This document shows, one piece after another, positions 8,173-16,194 of a DNA stretch of 29,458 bases; the first letter of the stretch is position 1; each line of letters opens with the position of its first letter. The stretch is taken from contig CABSIM010000037.1 in NCBI GenBank assembly GCA_902477765.1, forward strand, positions 1 to 29,458, read 5' to 3'. Both the position numbers and the translations under genes were made by a program. The DNA is from an uncultured Clostridiaceae bacterium (GTDB taxonomy: Bacteria > Bacillota > Clostridia > Lachnospirales > Lachnospiraceae). The notes below the pieces were generated by a model. It was not told the origin of the DNA. It was given only the letters and a program-made list of their open reading frames with translations, and made no database searches.

Positions 8173-8197
8173 CAGAGAAAACAGGGAGGGGTTTGTT

Positions 8198-9562
8198 TTG
8201 GGGGAAAATCAGAAAACGAAGACGACAATGATGACAGAAGGCGTGATCTGGAAACAGCTGATCGCCTTTGCAGTCCCGCTCCTGATCGGGAATCTTCTGC
8301 AGCAGCTGTACAATACGGTGGACTCCATCGTAGTGGGGCAGTTCATCGGCAGTGAGGCTCTGGCGGCAGTCAGCTCCAGCAACTCGCTGATCAACCTGAT
8401 CATCGGTATGTTCATGGGGATTTCCACCGGCGCAGGAGTGATCATATCCCAGTACTACGGAGCCCGCGCAGAGAAAAAAATGCAGCAGGCGGTTCATACC
8501 GCCATTGCCCTCTGTCTCATCGGCGGTGTGATCCTGATTTTTGCGGGCATCGTGTTTTCACCGATGATCCTGACACTTATGGGAACACCGGAAGAAGTCA
8601 TGGTCAATTCTGTCGTCTATTTCCGGATTTTTTTCGGCGGTTCTCTGTTTAACCTGACCTATAATATGGCGTCCGGCATTCTGAGGGCCGTGGGCGATTC
8701 CAGACGTCCGCTGTATTATCTTTGTGCCTCTTCCGTCACAAACATCATTCTGGACATTGTGTTTGTGGTGGTCCTTCATATGGGCGTGGCCGGTGTGGCC
8801 ATTGCCACTGTGATTTCCCAGTGCCTTTCCATGGTTCTGGCCCTGAGAACCCTCACAAGGACAGAGGATATCTACCATCTGAACCTCAGGAAACTGTCTC
8901 TGGATCCGCTGATGGTGAGGCTGATCATGACGCAGGGCCTTCCTGCGGGAATCCAGCAGTCCATCATTTCCCTGTCAAACGTAATCGTTCAGGCCAATGT
9001 AAACGCATATGGAGCCATGGCCATGGCAGGATTCGGTTCCTACCTGAAAATCGACGGTTTTGCCCAGCTGCCCATGCAGAGCTTCTGTCTGGCAGCCACG
9101 ACGTTTACAGGCCAGAATATCGGGGCAGAGCGTTATGACCGCGTCAAGTCGGGAATTTTCCAGAACATGGCCATCTGCTTCCTGTATGCAGGCTGCGTCT
9201 GTTCCCTGCTTTATGTATACGCACCGTCCTTGACGGCTATTTTCAGCAGCGAGCCGGAGGTGGTCCGGTACGGAACGCTGACCATGCGCCTGGTGATTCC
9301 GTTTTACGTGGTGATGCCTGTCCATCAGATTCTGATGGGAACCATGCGCGGGGCAGGAAAAACATTTGTATCCATGCTGATTTCCGTGGGAAACATGTGT
9401 ATCCTGCGTATGATTTACATAAACTTCCTGGTGCCGCTGTTCCCAAGTTACGAAGCGGTTATGCTCTGCTATCCGATCACCTGGATCAGCACGGCGGCCA
9501 TGGATGTGATTTATGCCTGGAAAGGAAAGTGGCTTCCGAAAATGGAAGATTCACATAAATAA
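8198..9562 (+). CDS. MATE-family multidrug/metabolite exporter
   Basis: Cation-coupled efflux transporter of the MATE family, NorM/DinF-like branch, in the cytoplasmic membrane. About twelve membrane segments in two homologous halves are evident. The family opening PLLIGNLLQQLYNTVDSIVV and the GSEALAAVSSSN stretch following it are present, as is the second-half LPAGIQQSIISLSN. I prefer a TTG start at 8198 because GGAGGGG at 8185-8191 sits 6 bases before it, giving 454 residues. ATG 8228 is the alternative, and the open frame extends to 8078 without a better signal. It leads a ten-gene run in which nadE follows 36 bases later. The substrate is unknown. Confidence 0.9.
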   Translation: MGENQKTKTTMMTEGVIWKQLIAFAVPLLIGNLLQQLYNTVDSIVVGQFIGSEALAAVSSSNSLINLIIGMFMGISTGAGVIISQYYGARAEKKMQQAVHTAIALCLIGGVILIFAGIVFSPMILTLMGTPEEVMVNSVVYFRIFFGGSLFNLTYNMASGILRAVGDSRRPLYYLCASSVTNIILDIVFVVVLHMGVAGVAIATVISQCLSMVLALRTLTRTEDIYHLNLRKLSLDPLMVRLIMTQGLPAGIQQSIISLSNVIVQANVNAYGAMAMAGFGSYLKIDGFAQLPMQSFCLAATTFTGQNIGAERYDRVKSGIFQNMAICFLYAGCVCSLLYVYAPSLTAIFSSEPEVVRYGTLTMRLVIPFYVVMPVHQILMGTMRGAGKTFVSMLISVGNMCILRMIYINFLVPLFPSYEAVMLCYPITWISTAAMDVIYAWKGKWLPKMEDSHK

Positions 9563-9598
9563 AGACCATAGATTATCAATAGACAAAGGAGTATACGT

Positions 9599-11527
9599 AT
9601 GAAAGACGGTTTTCTCCGGGTGGCGGCAGCCACGCCGGATGTCACAGTTGCAGACCCGGTTTCCAACCGGGAGGCAATCTGCAGGATGATAGATCAGGGA
9701 GTGCAGGAAGGCATCAGAATCATGGTATTTCCGGAACTGTCCCTGACAGCCTATACCTGCGGGGATCTGTTCCTTCAGGACAGTTTGCTGGAAAGCACCC
9801 GTGAGGAGTTCGGAAAGCTGGTGGATTTTACAAAGGGAAAAGACATTCTGGTATTTGTGGGGCTTCCCTGGGTGAAAAACGGAAAGCTTTATAATACGGC
9901 AGCGGCCGTAAAAGACGGCGAGCTTCTGGGGCTGGTTCCCAAAAAAAACATTCCCAATTATTCGGAATTCTACGAACTGCGTCATTTTACTCCGGGCAAT
10001 GACGAGCCGGAACTGGTGGAGTGGAGGGACGGCTATGTACCGTTCGGAAGCCACATCCTGTTCTGCTGCAGGAATATGCCGGAGGTGGTGGCTGCGGCGG
10101 AGATCTGTGAGGATGTCTGGGTTATGGATCCCCCCAGCATTTCCCATGCCAGGGCAGGAGCCACAGTCATCGTCAACTGTTCTGCCAGTGACGAGACCAC
10201 CGGGAAACACGCCTACCGGAACAGCCTGATCACCGGACAGTCGGCAAGACTGGTCTGCGGATATATTTATGCCAGCGCAGGGGAAGGAGAGTCCACCCAG
10301 GACCTGGTTTTCGGCGGACATGACATCATTGCGGAAAACGGAACCATTCTGGCTTCCTCCAGGCGGTTTTCCAACGGAATGATCTGTGCGGATCTGGATC
10401 TGGAACGTCTGAGAAATGAAAGAAGAAGAATGAACACATTCCGTACGGAGCTGGCGGAATCCTATGCGGTGGCGGAATTTGACCTGAAGAAGGAAGATCT
10501 GGTGCTGAACCGGTTCATTGACCCGGCACCCTTTGTGCCGTCGGACGAAAAGGCAAGATCGGAACGGTGTGAGGAAATCCTCACCATTCAGGCCATGGGC
10601 CTGAAAAAGAGGCTGGCACATACGGGATGCACCCATGCAGTGGTGGGAATTTCCGGCGGCCTGGATTCCACACTGGCTCTTCTGGTGACGGCCCGCGCCT
10701 TTGACATGCTGGGGATCCCCAGGAAGAATATTCTTTCCGTTACCATGCCATGTTTCGGCACCACGGACAGGACCTATCACAATGCCTGCGTCCTTACGGA
10801 AAAACTGGGGGCCGAACTGCGGGAAGTGAACCTGAAGGAAGCGGTGATGACCCATTTCAGGGATATCGGACACGATGCGGAAACACATGACGTGACGTAC
10901 GAGAATTCACAGGCCAGGGAAAGAACCCAGGTGCTCATGGACCTGTCAAATCAGACAGGCGGCATTGTCATCGGAACCGGAGACATGTCGGAGCTGGCTC
11001 TTGGATGGGCCACCTACAACGGGGATCATATGTCCATGTACGGTGTCAATGCATCGGTACCGAAAACCCTGGTGCGCCATCTGGTCCGGTATTATGCGGA
11101 TACCTGTCAGGATGAGGAGCTTGGAAATGTGCTTCTGGATATTCTGGACACACCGGTGAGTCCGGAGCTGCTTCCGCCGGAAGACGGCGTCATTTCCCAG
11201 AAGACGGAAGACCTGGTGGGCCCCTATGAGCTCCATGATTTCTTCCTCTATTACATCCTCAGATTCGGGTACCGGCCCGGAAAGATTTTCCGTATGGCAT
11301 GCATTGCCTTTGACGGCGTATATCCGGAGTCCGTGATCTGGAAATGGCTGAAGACATTCTACCGGAGATTTTTCTCCCAGCAGTTCAAGCGGTCCTGTCT
11401 GCCGGACGGACCCAAGGTGGGTTCCGTGGCCGTATCACCCAGAGGCGATCTGAGAATGCCCAGTGACGCGGCGGCAAGAATATGGATGGAAGAACTGGAA
11501 AAGATCCGTCCGGAGGATAATGTATGA
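9599..11527 (+). CDS. nadE: Glutamine-dependent NAD+ synthetase
   Basis: Amidates nicotinic acid adenine dinucleotide to NAD+ using glutamine. The N-terminal nitrilase-type glutaminase domain (about 1-290) has the Glu46-Lys115-Cys170 triad in FPELSLTAY, PKKNIPNY and AEICEDVW. The C-terminal ATP-pyrophosphatase domain has the P-loop SGGLDS at 352-357, then GTGDMSELALGW. The 642-residue length is that of the two-domain form. AAAGGAG lies 7 bases before the ATG. Its stop overlaps the next start as ATGA, so translation of the downstream methyltransferase is probably coupled. Confidence 0.96.
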   Translation: MKDGFLRVAAATPDVTVADPVSNREAICRMIDQGVQEGIRIMVFPELSLTAYTCGDLFLQDSLLESTREEFGKLVDFTKGKDILVFVGLPWVKNGKLYNTAAAVKDGELLGLVPKKNIPNYSEFYELRHFTPGNDEPELVEWRDGYVPFGSHILFCCRNMPEVVAAAEICEDVWVMDPPSISHARAGATVIVNCSASDETTGKHAYRNSLITGQSARLVCGYIYASAGEGESTQDLVFGGHDIIAENGTILASSRRFSNGMICADLDLERLRNERRRMNTFRTELAESYAVAEFDLKKEDLVLNRFIDPAPFVPSDEKARSERCEEILTIQAMGLKKRLAHTGCTHAVVGISGGLDSTLALLVTARAFDMLGIPRKNILSVTMPCFGTTDRTYHNACVLTEKLGAELREVNLKEAVMTHFRDIGHDAETHDVTYENSQARERTQVLMDLSNQTGGIVIGTGDMSELALGWATYNGDHMSMYGVNASVPKTLVRHLVRYYADTCQDEELGNVLLDILDTPVSPELLPPEDGVISQKTEDLVGPYELHDFFLYYILRFGYRPGKIFRMACIAFDGVYPESVIWKWLKTFYRRFFSQQFKRSCLPDGPKVGSVAVSPRGDLRMPSDAAARIWMEELEKIRPEDNV

Positions 11528-12333
11528 TTACCAGTACAAAAAATGAGCAGATCCGGCATGTGGCGGAGCTTATGAAACGGGCAAAAACCCGGGACGAGGA
11601 AAAGGTCTTTGTGGCGGAAGGATTCAGGATGTGTTCGGAACTCCCGGCAGACCGGGTGGAGCGGGTTTATGTGTCGGAAAGCTTCCTGAAGGAGCCGGAA
11701 AATGAAGGACTCCTCAGAAAACTGGGAAATGCCGAGGAGGTCAGTGACCAGGTCTTCCGCTCCATGTCGGATACCAGGACACCCCAGGGAATTCTGGCGG
11801 TGGTCCGCCAGTACGCGTATACCGCAGAAGATATTCTGGCTGCGCCGGGGCCGGCTCACCTGATGCTTCTTGAGAATATTCAGGATCCCGGAAATCTGGG
11901 AACCATTGTCAGGGCAGGAGAAGGAGCGGGGATTACCGGAGTCATTATGAGCCGTGACACGGTGGATATCTATAATCCGAAAGTGATCCGTTCCACCATG
12001 GGATCTGTTTTCCGGGTACCCTTTTTCTATGCGGATGACCTGAACCGGACGGCAGCAGATCTGAAGAAACGCGGAATCCGTCTGTATGCGGCCCATCTGC
12101 TGGGAAAGAATAATTATGAGCAGGAAGATTATACTGGTAATACCGGCTTCTTCATAGGAAACGAGGGAAACGGGCTCAGTGATGCGCTGGCAGAACTGGC
12201 GGATGCATGGGTCAGGATTCCCATGGCAGGAAGCGTGGAGTCGCTCAACGCGGCGGTGGCGGCATCGGTGATGATGTTTGAAACGGCACGGCAGCGAAGA
12301 GCGGCTTGGGCAGATAAAGGAGTGATAGTATGA
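11524..12333 (+). CDS. TrmH/SpoU-family RNA 2'-O-methyltransferase
   Basis: SPOUT-class methyltransferase of 269 residues that methylates rRNA or tRNA ribose. The N-terminal substrate-binding domain (about 1-100) is of the type found in RlmB/YsgA-like enzymes. The knotted catalytic domain shows all three motifs: ENIQDPGNLGTIVR (117-130), GNEGNGL (212-218) and IPMAGSVESLNAAVA (232-246). Gene order and domain order fit the 23S rRNA methyltransferase group, but the target nucleotide cannot be named. The start overlaps nadE by 4 bases and the end overlaps the NfeD gene by 4 bases. Confidence 0.92.
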   Translation: MITSTKNEQIRHVAELMKRAKTRDEEKVFVAEGFRMCSELPADRVERVYVSESFLKEPENEGLLRKLGNAEEVSDQVFRSMSDTRTPQGILAVVRQYAYTAEDILAAPGPAHLMLLENIQDPGNLGTIVRAGEGAGITGVIMSRDTVDIYNPKVIRSTMGSVFRVPFFYADDLNRTAADLKKRGIRLYAAHLLGKNNYEQEDYTGNTGFFIGNEGNGLSDALAELADAWVRIPMAGSVESLNAAVAASVMMFETARQRRAAWADKGVIV

Positions 12334-12767
12334 CGGCAGTTGTCTGGCTGGTGGTATTTGTGATCCTGGTGGGGATTGAGATCATGACAATGGCCCTGAC
12401 AACCATATGGTTTGCGGGCGGAGCCCTGGCAGCCTTTTTTGTGGCGGTTGCCGATCTGTCCGTAAAAACCCAGCTGGTGGTCTTTCTGGCGGTTTCGTTT
12501 GTGCTTCTCATTTTTACAAGGCCGTTTGCCGCCAGGTACATCAACAAAGGCACCGTAAAAACCAATGCGGAAAGCCTGGTTGGAAAAAAGGCCAGGGTTA
12601 CGTCGGAGATCAATAACTGCCTGTCCGCCGGGGCCGTGGTTCTCAACGGACAGGAATGGACGGCGCGGTCTGTGGATGACGGACTGGTTCTGCCGGCGGG
12701 AGAAATGGTGGTCATAAAAGATATCCGCGGCGTGAAACTGATTGTAGACAGAATTCAGGAGGGATAG
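12330..12767 (+). CDS. NfeD-family membrane protein
   Basis: A 145-residue protein with two to three N-terminal membrane helices (within residues 3-63) and a soluble C-terminal OB-fold (about 80-140) containing the NfeD signature LVGKKARVTSEI. Short NfeD proteins are partners of SPFH/stomatin-like proteins and are usually encoded beside them, as here. The ATGA overlap with the methyltransferase gene and the 3-base gap to the SPFH gene indicate tight co-translation. The molecular function of the family is not settled; a role in membrane microdomain assembly is inferred from its partner. Confidence 0.88.
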   Translation: MTAVVWLVVFVILVGIEIMTMALTTIWFAGGALAAFFVAVADLSVKTQLVVFLAVSFVLLIFTRPFAARYINKGTVKTNAESLVGKKARVTSEINNCLSAGAVVLNGQEWTARSVDDGLVLPAGEMVVIKDIRGVKLIVDRIQEG

Positions 12768-12770
12768 AGT

Positions 12771-13724
12771 ATGAACAGTGTGATGAGTGTGGGATTCATT
12801 CTGACAGTGATTCTTGTGGTGGTGATTTTGCTGGTGCTGGTTTCCTGCATCCGCATCGTACCCCAGGCGCAGGCTCTTGTGGTGGAAAGGCTCGGTGCCT
12901 ATCTGGCCACCTGGTCCGTGGGCGTTCATTTTAAAATGCCGTTTATTGACCGTGTGGCAAAACGGGTGATTCTGAAGGAACAGGTGGTGGATTTTGCACC
13001 GCAGCCGGTGATCACCAAGGATAACGTAACCATGAAAATTGATACCGTTGTGTTTTTCCAGATTACGGACCCGAAGCTCTATGCCTACGGCGTGGAGAAC
13101 CCCATTATGGCCATTGAAAATCTGACAGCCACCACCTTAAGAAACATTATCGGTGACCTGGAACTGGATCAGACCCTGACTTCCAGAGAGACCATCAACA
13201 CCAAGATGCGCGCTGCCCTGGATGTGGCCACGGATCCCTGGGGCATCAAGGTGAACCGTGTGGAATTAAAGAACATCATTCCTCCGGCAGCCATTCAGGA
13301 TGCCATGGAAAAACAGATGAAAGCCGAGCGTGAGCGCCGTGAGGCCATTCTCCGGGCAGAAGGCGAGAAGAAATCCACGATTCTTGTGGCGGAAGGAAAG
13401 AAGCAGTCCGCGATTCTGGATGCGGAGGCGGATAAACAGGCGGCCATTCTTCATGCAGAGGCAGAAAAAGAAAAGAGGATCCGGGAGGCGGAAGGTCAGG
13501 CTGAGGCAATCCTGAAAGTACAGCAGGCCAATGCCGAGGGAATCCGGATGATCCGGGAAGCCGGAGCCGATGAAACCGTTCTGAGGCTGAAAAGCCTGGA
13601 AGCCTTTGCCAAGGCTGCTGACGGAAGGGCCACCAAGATCATCATTCCGTCGGAAATTCAGTCCATGGCAGGGCTTGTGAAGAGCATAAAGGAAATTGCA
13701 GGTGACGATGAAAGAACAGATTGA
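12771..13724 (+). CDS. SPFH/band-7 (stomatin/paraslipin-like) membrane scaffold protein
   Basis: 317 residues: an N-terminal membrane anchor (about 7-28), then the SPFH domain (about 28-190) with the typical RIVPQAQALVVERLGAY and PWGIKVNRVELKNIIPP. A long coiled coil follows that contains five near-perfect 11-residue repeats of the form xILxAExxKxx at residues 192-246. The C-terminal part has LKSLEAFAKAADGRATKIIIP as in paraslipin/QmcA-like proteins. Such proteins form large oligomeric membrane rings or cages associated with lipid microdomains and with proteases. Its NfeD partner lies immediately upstream. The RBS GGAGG is 7 bases before the ATG. Confidence 0.93.
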   Translation: MNSVMSVGFILTVILVVVILLVLVSCIRIVPQAQALVVERLGAYLATWSVGVHFKMPFIDRVAKRVILKEQVVDFAPQPVITKDNVTMKIDTVVFFQITDPKLYAYGVENPIMAIENLTATTLRNIIGDLELDQTLTSRETINTKMRAALDVATDPWGIKVNRVELKNIIPPAAIQDAMEKQMKAERERREAILRAEGEKKSTILVAEGKKQSAILDAEADKQAAILHAEAEKEKRIREAEGQAEAILKVQQANAEGIRMIREAGADETVLRLKSLEAFAKAADGRATKIIIPSEIQSMAGLVKSIKEIAGDDERTD

Positions 13725-14889
13725 TCTCTCCAGAGAATACGGAATGGTTCTGGAAGGGGGAGGAGCCAGAGGCGCCTATCAGATCGGCGCATGGAAAGCC
13801 CTCCGGGAAGCAGGGGTCAGAATAAAGGGAATTGCCGGAACTTCTGTGGGCGCCTTAAACGGCGCCCTCATCTGTATGGATCATGTGGAGTTTGCGGAAG
13901 CCATATGGAAGACCATGGCATATTCCAGAGTCATGGATGTGGACGATGCCATGATGGAAAGTCTGAGAAAGATGGACATGAAAGCCCTGGATCTGTACGG
14001 ACTTTTAAATGATGCCCGCCGCGTCTTTACGGAAAAAGGTGTGGACATCACGCCTCTGAAAAAGCTGATCGCAGGCTGTGTGGACGAGGAAAAGATCCGG
14101 AATTCTCCCTGTGAGTTTTACGTGACCACGTATTCGGTCACGGACAGAAAAGAAATCGATGTCAATATGAAGGAAGTGCCTCCGGGTACCATGAAGGACA
14201 TTCTGCTGGCCAGCGCCTTTTTTCCTGGCTTTAAAAGTGAGAAACTGGGAGGCAAGGTGTACATGGACGGAGGCAGGGTCAACAATGTACCGGTGGATGT
14301 GCTGGCAAAACGGGGATACCGGGATATTCTGGCAGTCCGTATTTTCGGAATCGGCGTGGAAAAACCGCTGCCACCTGAAATTGCCGGATCCGTTTCCGTG
14401 CTTCAGATCAGACCCTCGGGAAATCTTGGAGGGATTCTGGAATTCACCGGAAAACGTGCCAGAAGAAATCTTCTGATGGGATATTTTGACATCAAAAGAT
14501 TTCTGTACGGCCTGGCAGGCAGGAATTATTATATTGACATGCCATATACAGAGGCTTATTATTTTGATAAAATGATGTCGGAAATGGAACTTTTCAGGCT
14601 GTATGCGGAATCTGTCATGGACCGGGAAGAAACAGAGAAGCTTTCCGGCTACCGCGTATATACGGAAAAGATCTTTCCGGCCATGGCAAAACGGCTGAAG
14701 CTGCCGTCCGGATGGGATTACCGTGATATGTATGCGGCTCTTCTGGAATCATGCGCGAAGCGGATGCGGCTTGATCCCTTCAGGATCTATACGGATCAGG
14801 AACTGAGCGGAGAGATACAGAGGGTTCTGGGGGACGGGAATCTGCAGGCCATGCTGGATCCGCAAAAGGAAAAAATGGAAAACAGTTAG
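13708..14889 (+). CDS. Patatin-like phospholipase family protein
   Basis: Lipid acyl hydrolase with the Ser-Asp dyad of the patatin/RssA family. The oxyanion-hole glycine motif GGGARG is at 17-22, the nucleophile elbow GTSVG with Ser46 at 44-48, and the catalytic Asp187 in MDGGRVNNVP. At 393 residues it is longer than RssA-type proteins, and the region after about 260 is not recognisable by eye. I chose ATG 13708, preceded by AGGTG and overlapping the SPFH gene by 17 bases, over a TTG at 13696. Overlap with a membrane scaffold gene suggests action on membrane phospholipids, which is inference. Confidence 0.9.
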   Translation: MKEQIDLSREYGMVLEGGGARGAYQIGAWKALREAGVRIKGIAGTSVGALNGALICMDHVEFAEAIWKTMAYSRVMDVDDAMMESLRKMDMKALDLYGLLNDARRVFTEKGVDITPLKKLIAGCVDEEKIRNSPCEFYVTTYSVTDRKEIDVNMKEVPPGTMKDILLASAFFPGFKSEKLGGKVYMDGGRVNNVPVDVLAKRGYRDILAVRIFGIGVEKPLPPEIAGSVSVLQIRPSGNLGGILEFTGKRARRNLLMGYFDIKRFLYGLAGRNYYIDMPYTEAYYFDKMMSEMELFRLYAESVMDREETEKLSGYRVYTEKIFPAMAKRLKLPSGWDYRDMYAALLESCAKRMRLDPFRIYTDQELSGEIQRVLGDGNLQAMLDPQKEKMENS

Positions 14890-14901
14890 GAGAAATGCCG
14901 G

Positions 14902-15210
14902 ATGACGGAAAAAGAAAGAAACAGAAACATGAGGAGCAGTTCCATGGCCCTTGATGCCATTCATATTGTAATCGGACTGGCGGTGGTGGTGCTGGCTGTG
15001 ATCTCATTTATCAATCCCGAGGATCATATGCTCCTGTTTCCGGTGATCTTTCTGCTGGCGGCTGCTCTGAACCTGGTTACGGGCAATTACCGTCTGGGAC
15101 GCAGTGGCAGGGACAGAAAGCGCAAGGTATCGGCGGCAATGCAGATGCTGTTCGGACTTCTTCTTCTGATACTGTGCATTGTAAGTGCAGTCAGCATCTG
15201 GTGGAGGTAA
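14902..15210 (+). CDS. Small integral membrane protein of unknown function
   Basis: 102 residues. A short charged N-terminus (1-12) precedes three hydrophobic segments at about 20-38, 43-60 and 80-98. A basic loop, GRSGRDRKRK, sits between the second and third. I do not recognise the family. TAGGAG lies 9 bases before the ATG and it is 12 bases after the patatin gene, so it belongs to the same operon. Its stop overlaps the ribosome-binding site of birA. Confidence 0.75.
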   Translation: MTEKERNRNMRSSSMALDAIHIVIGLAVVVLAVISFINPEDHMLLFPVIFLLAAALNLVTGNYRLGRSGRDRKRKVSAAMQMLFGLLLLILCIVSAVSIWWR

Positions 15211-15213
15211 GGA

Positions 15214-16194
15214 ATGAAGAGTGAGATCATAAAACTGCTGAAGGAAGCAGAAGGATATATATCGGGGCAGGAACTGTGCGAACGGTTCGGCGTGTCCCGG
15301 ACAGCGGTCTGGAAAGTGATCAACCAGCTGAAGGAAGAAGGGTATGAGATCGAGGCAGTAAGAAACAAAGGATATGTACTGAAAGGAATGGGGGACATTC
15401 TGTCGGCAGAGGAACTGGAATCTTCCATACATACCGCATGGGCAGGAAAAAATGTGGTGTTTTTTGACAGGACAGACTCCACCAATATTCAGGCCAGACG
15501 TCTGGCTGACCAGGGGGCACCCCATGGAACTCTGGTGGTGGCGGAACATCAGGAAGGCGGCCGCGGACGAAGGGGAAGGGCCTGGGTATCTCCCAAAGGC
15601 TCGGGAATCTGGATGAGCATTCTGCTGAGACCGCAGATCGAATCCGTTTCCGCCTCCATGCTGACCCTGATTGCGGCGCTGGCCGTGGGAAAGGGGATCC
15701 GGGAGGCCACAGGCATTGAAACCGGAATCAAATGGCCCAACGATCTGGTACTCAACAGAAAGAAAATCTGCGGCATTCTGACGGAAATGAGTACGGAAAT
15801 GACGGAGATCCAGTATGTGATTGTGGGACCCGGCATCAATGTGAATACAGAGGATTTTCCTGAAGAGATCCGTAAAATTGCCACATCCCTCTGTATGGAA
15901 ACCGGAAAGAAGTACAGGAGAAGCCCCATGATCGGAAAAATCATGGAAGCTCTGGAAGAGTATTACGGGATCTTTGAAAAGACACAGGATATGTCAGGAC
16001 TTATGGAGGAATACAACCGCAGCCTGGTGAATTTCGGCCAGGAAGTATGTGTTCTGGCGCCTTCCGGAGAATTCCGGGGGATTTCGGAAGGAATCAACAG
16101 AGAGGGAGCACTGCTGGTGAAAAGAGAAGACGGAACCGTGGAAGAAGTGATCTCCGGAGAGGTTTCCGTACGGGGGATTTATGGATACGTCTAG
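15214..16194 (+). CDS. birA: Bifunctional biotin-[acetyl-CoA-carboxylase] ligase / biotin operon repressor BirA
   Basis: Attaches biotin to carboxyl-carrier proteins through biotinyl-AMP and, through its N-terminal helix-turn-helix, can repress biotin genes. The winged-helix HTH at about 5-57 contains GVSRTAVWKVINQLKEEG. The ligase domain has GGRGRRGR (115-122), KWPNDLVL (173-180) and KICGILTE (184-191). The C-terminal SH3-like domain follows. The 326-residue length is that of the bifunctional class. GGAGG lies 7 bases before the ATG. No biotin synthesis genes or obvious BirA operator are in the window. The last 14 bases overlap mutY. Confidence 0.95.
   Translation: MKSEIIKLLKEAEGYISGQELCERFGVSRTAVWKVINQLKEEGYEIEAVRNKGYVLKGMGDILSAEELESSIHTAWAGKNVVFFDRTDSTNIQARRLADQGAPHGTLVVAEHQEGGRGRRGRAWVSPKGSGIWMSILLRPQIESVSASMLTLIAALAVGKGIREATGIETGIKWPNDLVLNRKKICGILTEMSTEMTEIQYVIVGPGINVNTEDFPEEIRKIATSLCMETGKKYRRSPMIGKIMEALEEYYGIFEKTQDMSGLMEEYNRSLVNFGQEVCVLAPSGEFRGISEGINREGALLVKREDGTVEEVISGEVSVRGIYGYV

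Noticed and set aside
9551..10888. Minus-strand open frame of about 445 codons opposite nadE
   Set aside because: Antisense to an intact NAD synthetase, with no recognisable motif and no ribosome-binding site.
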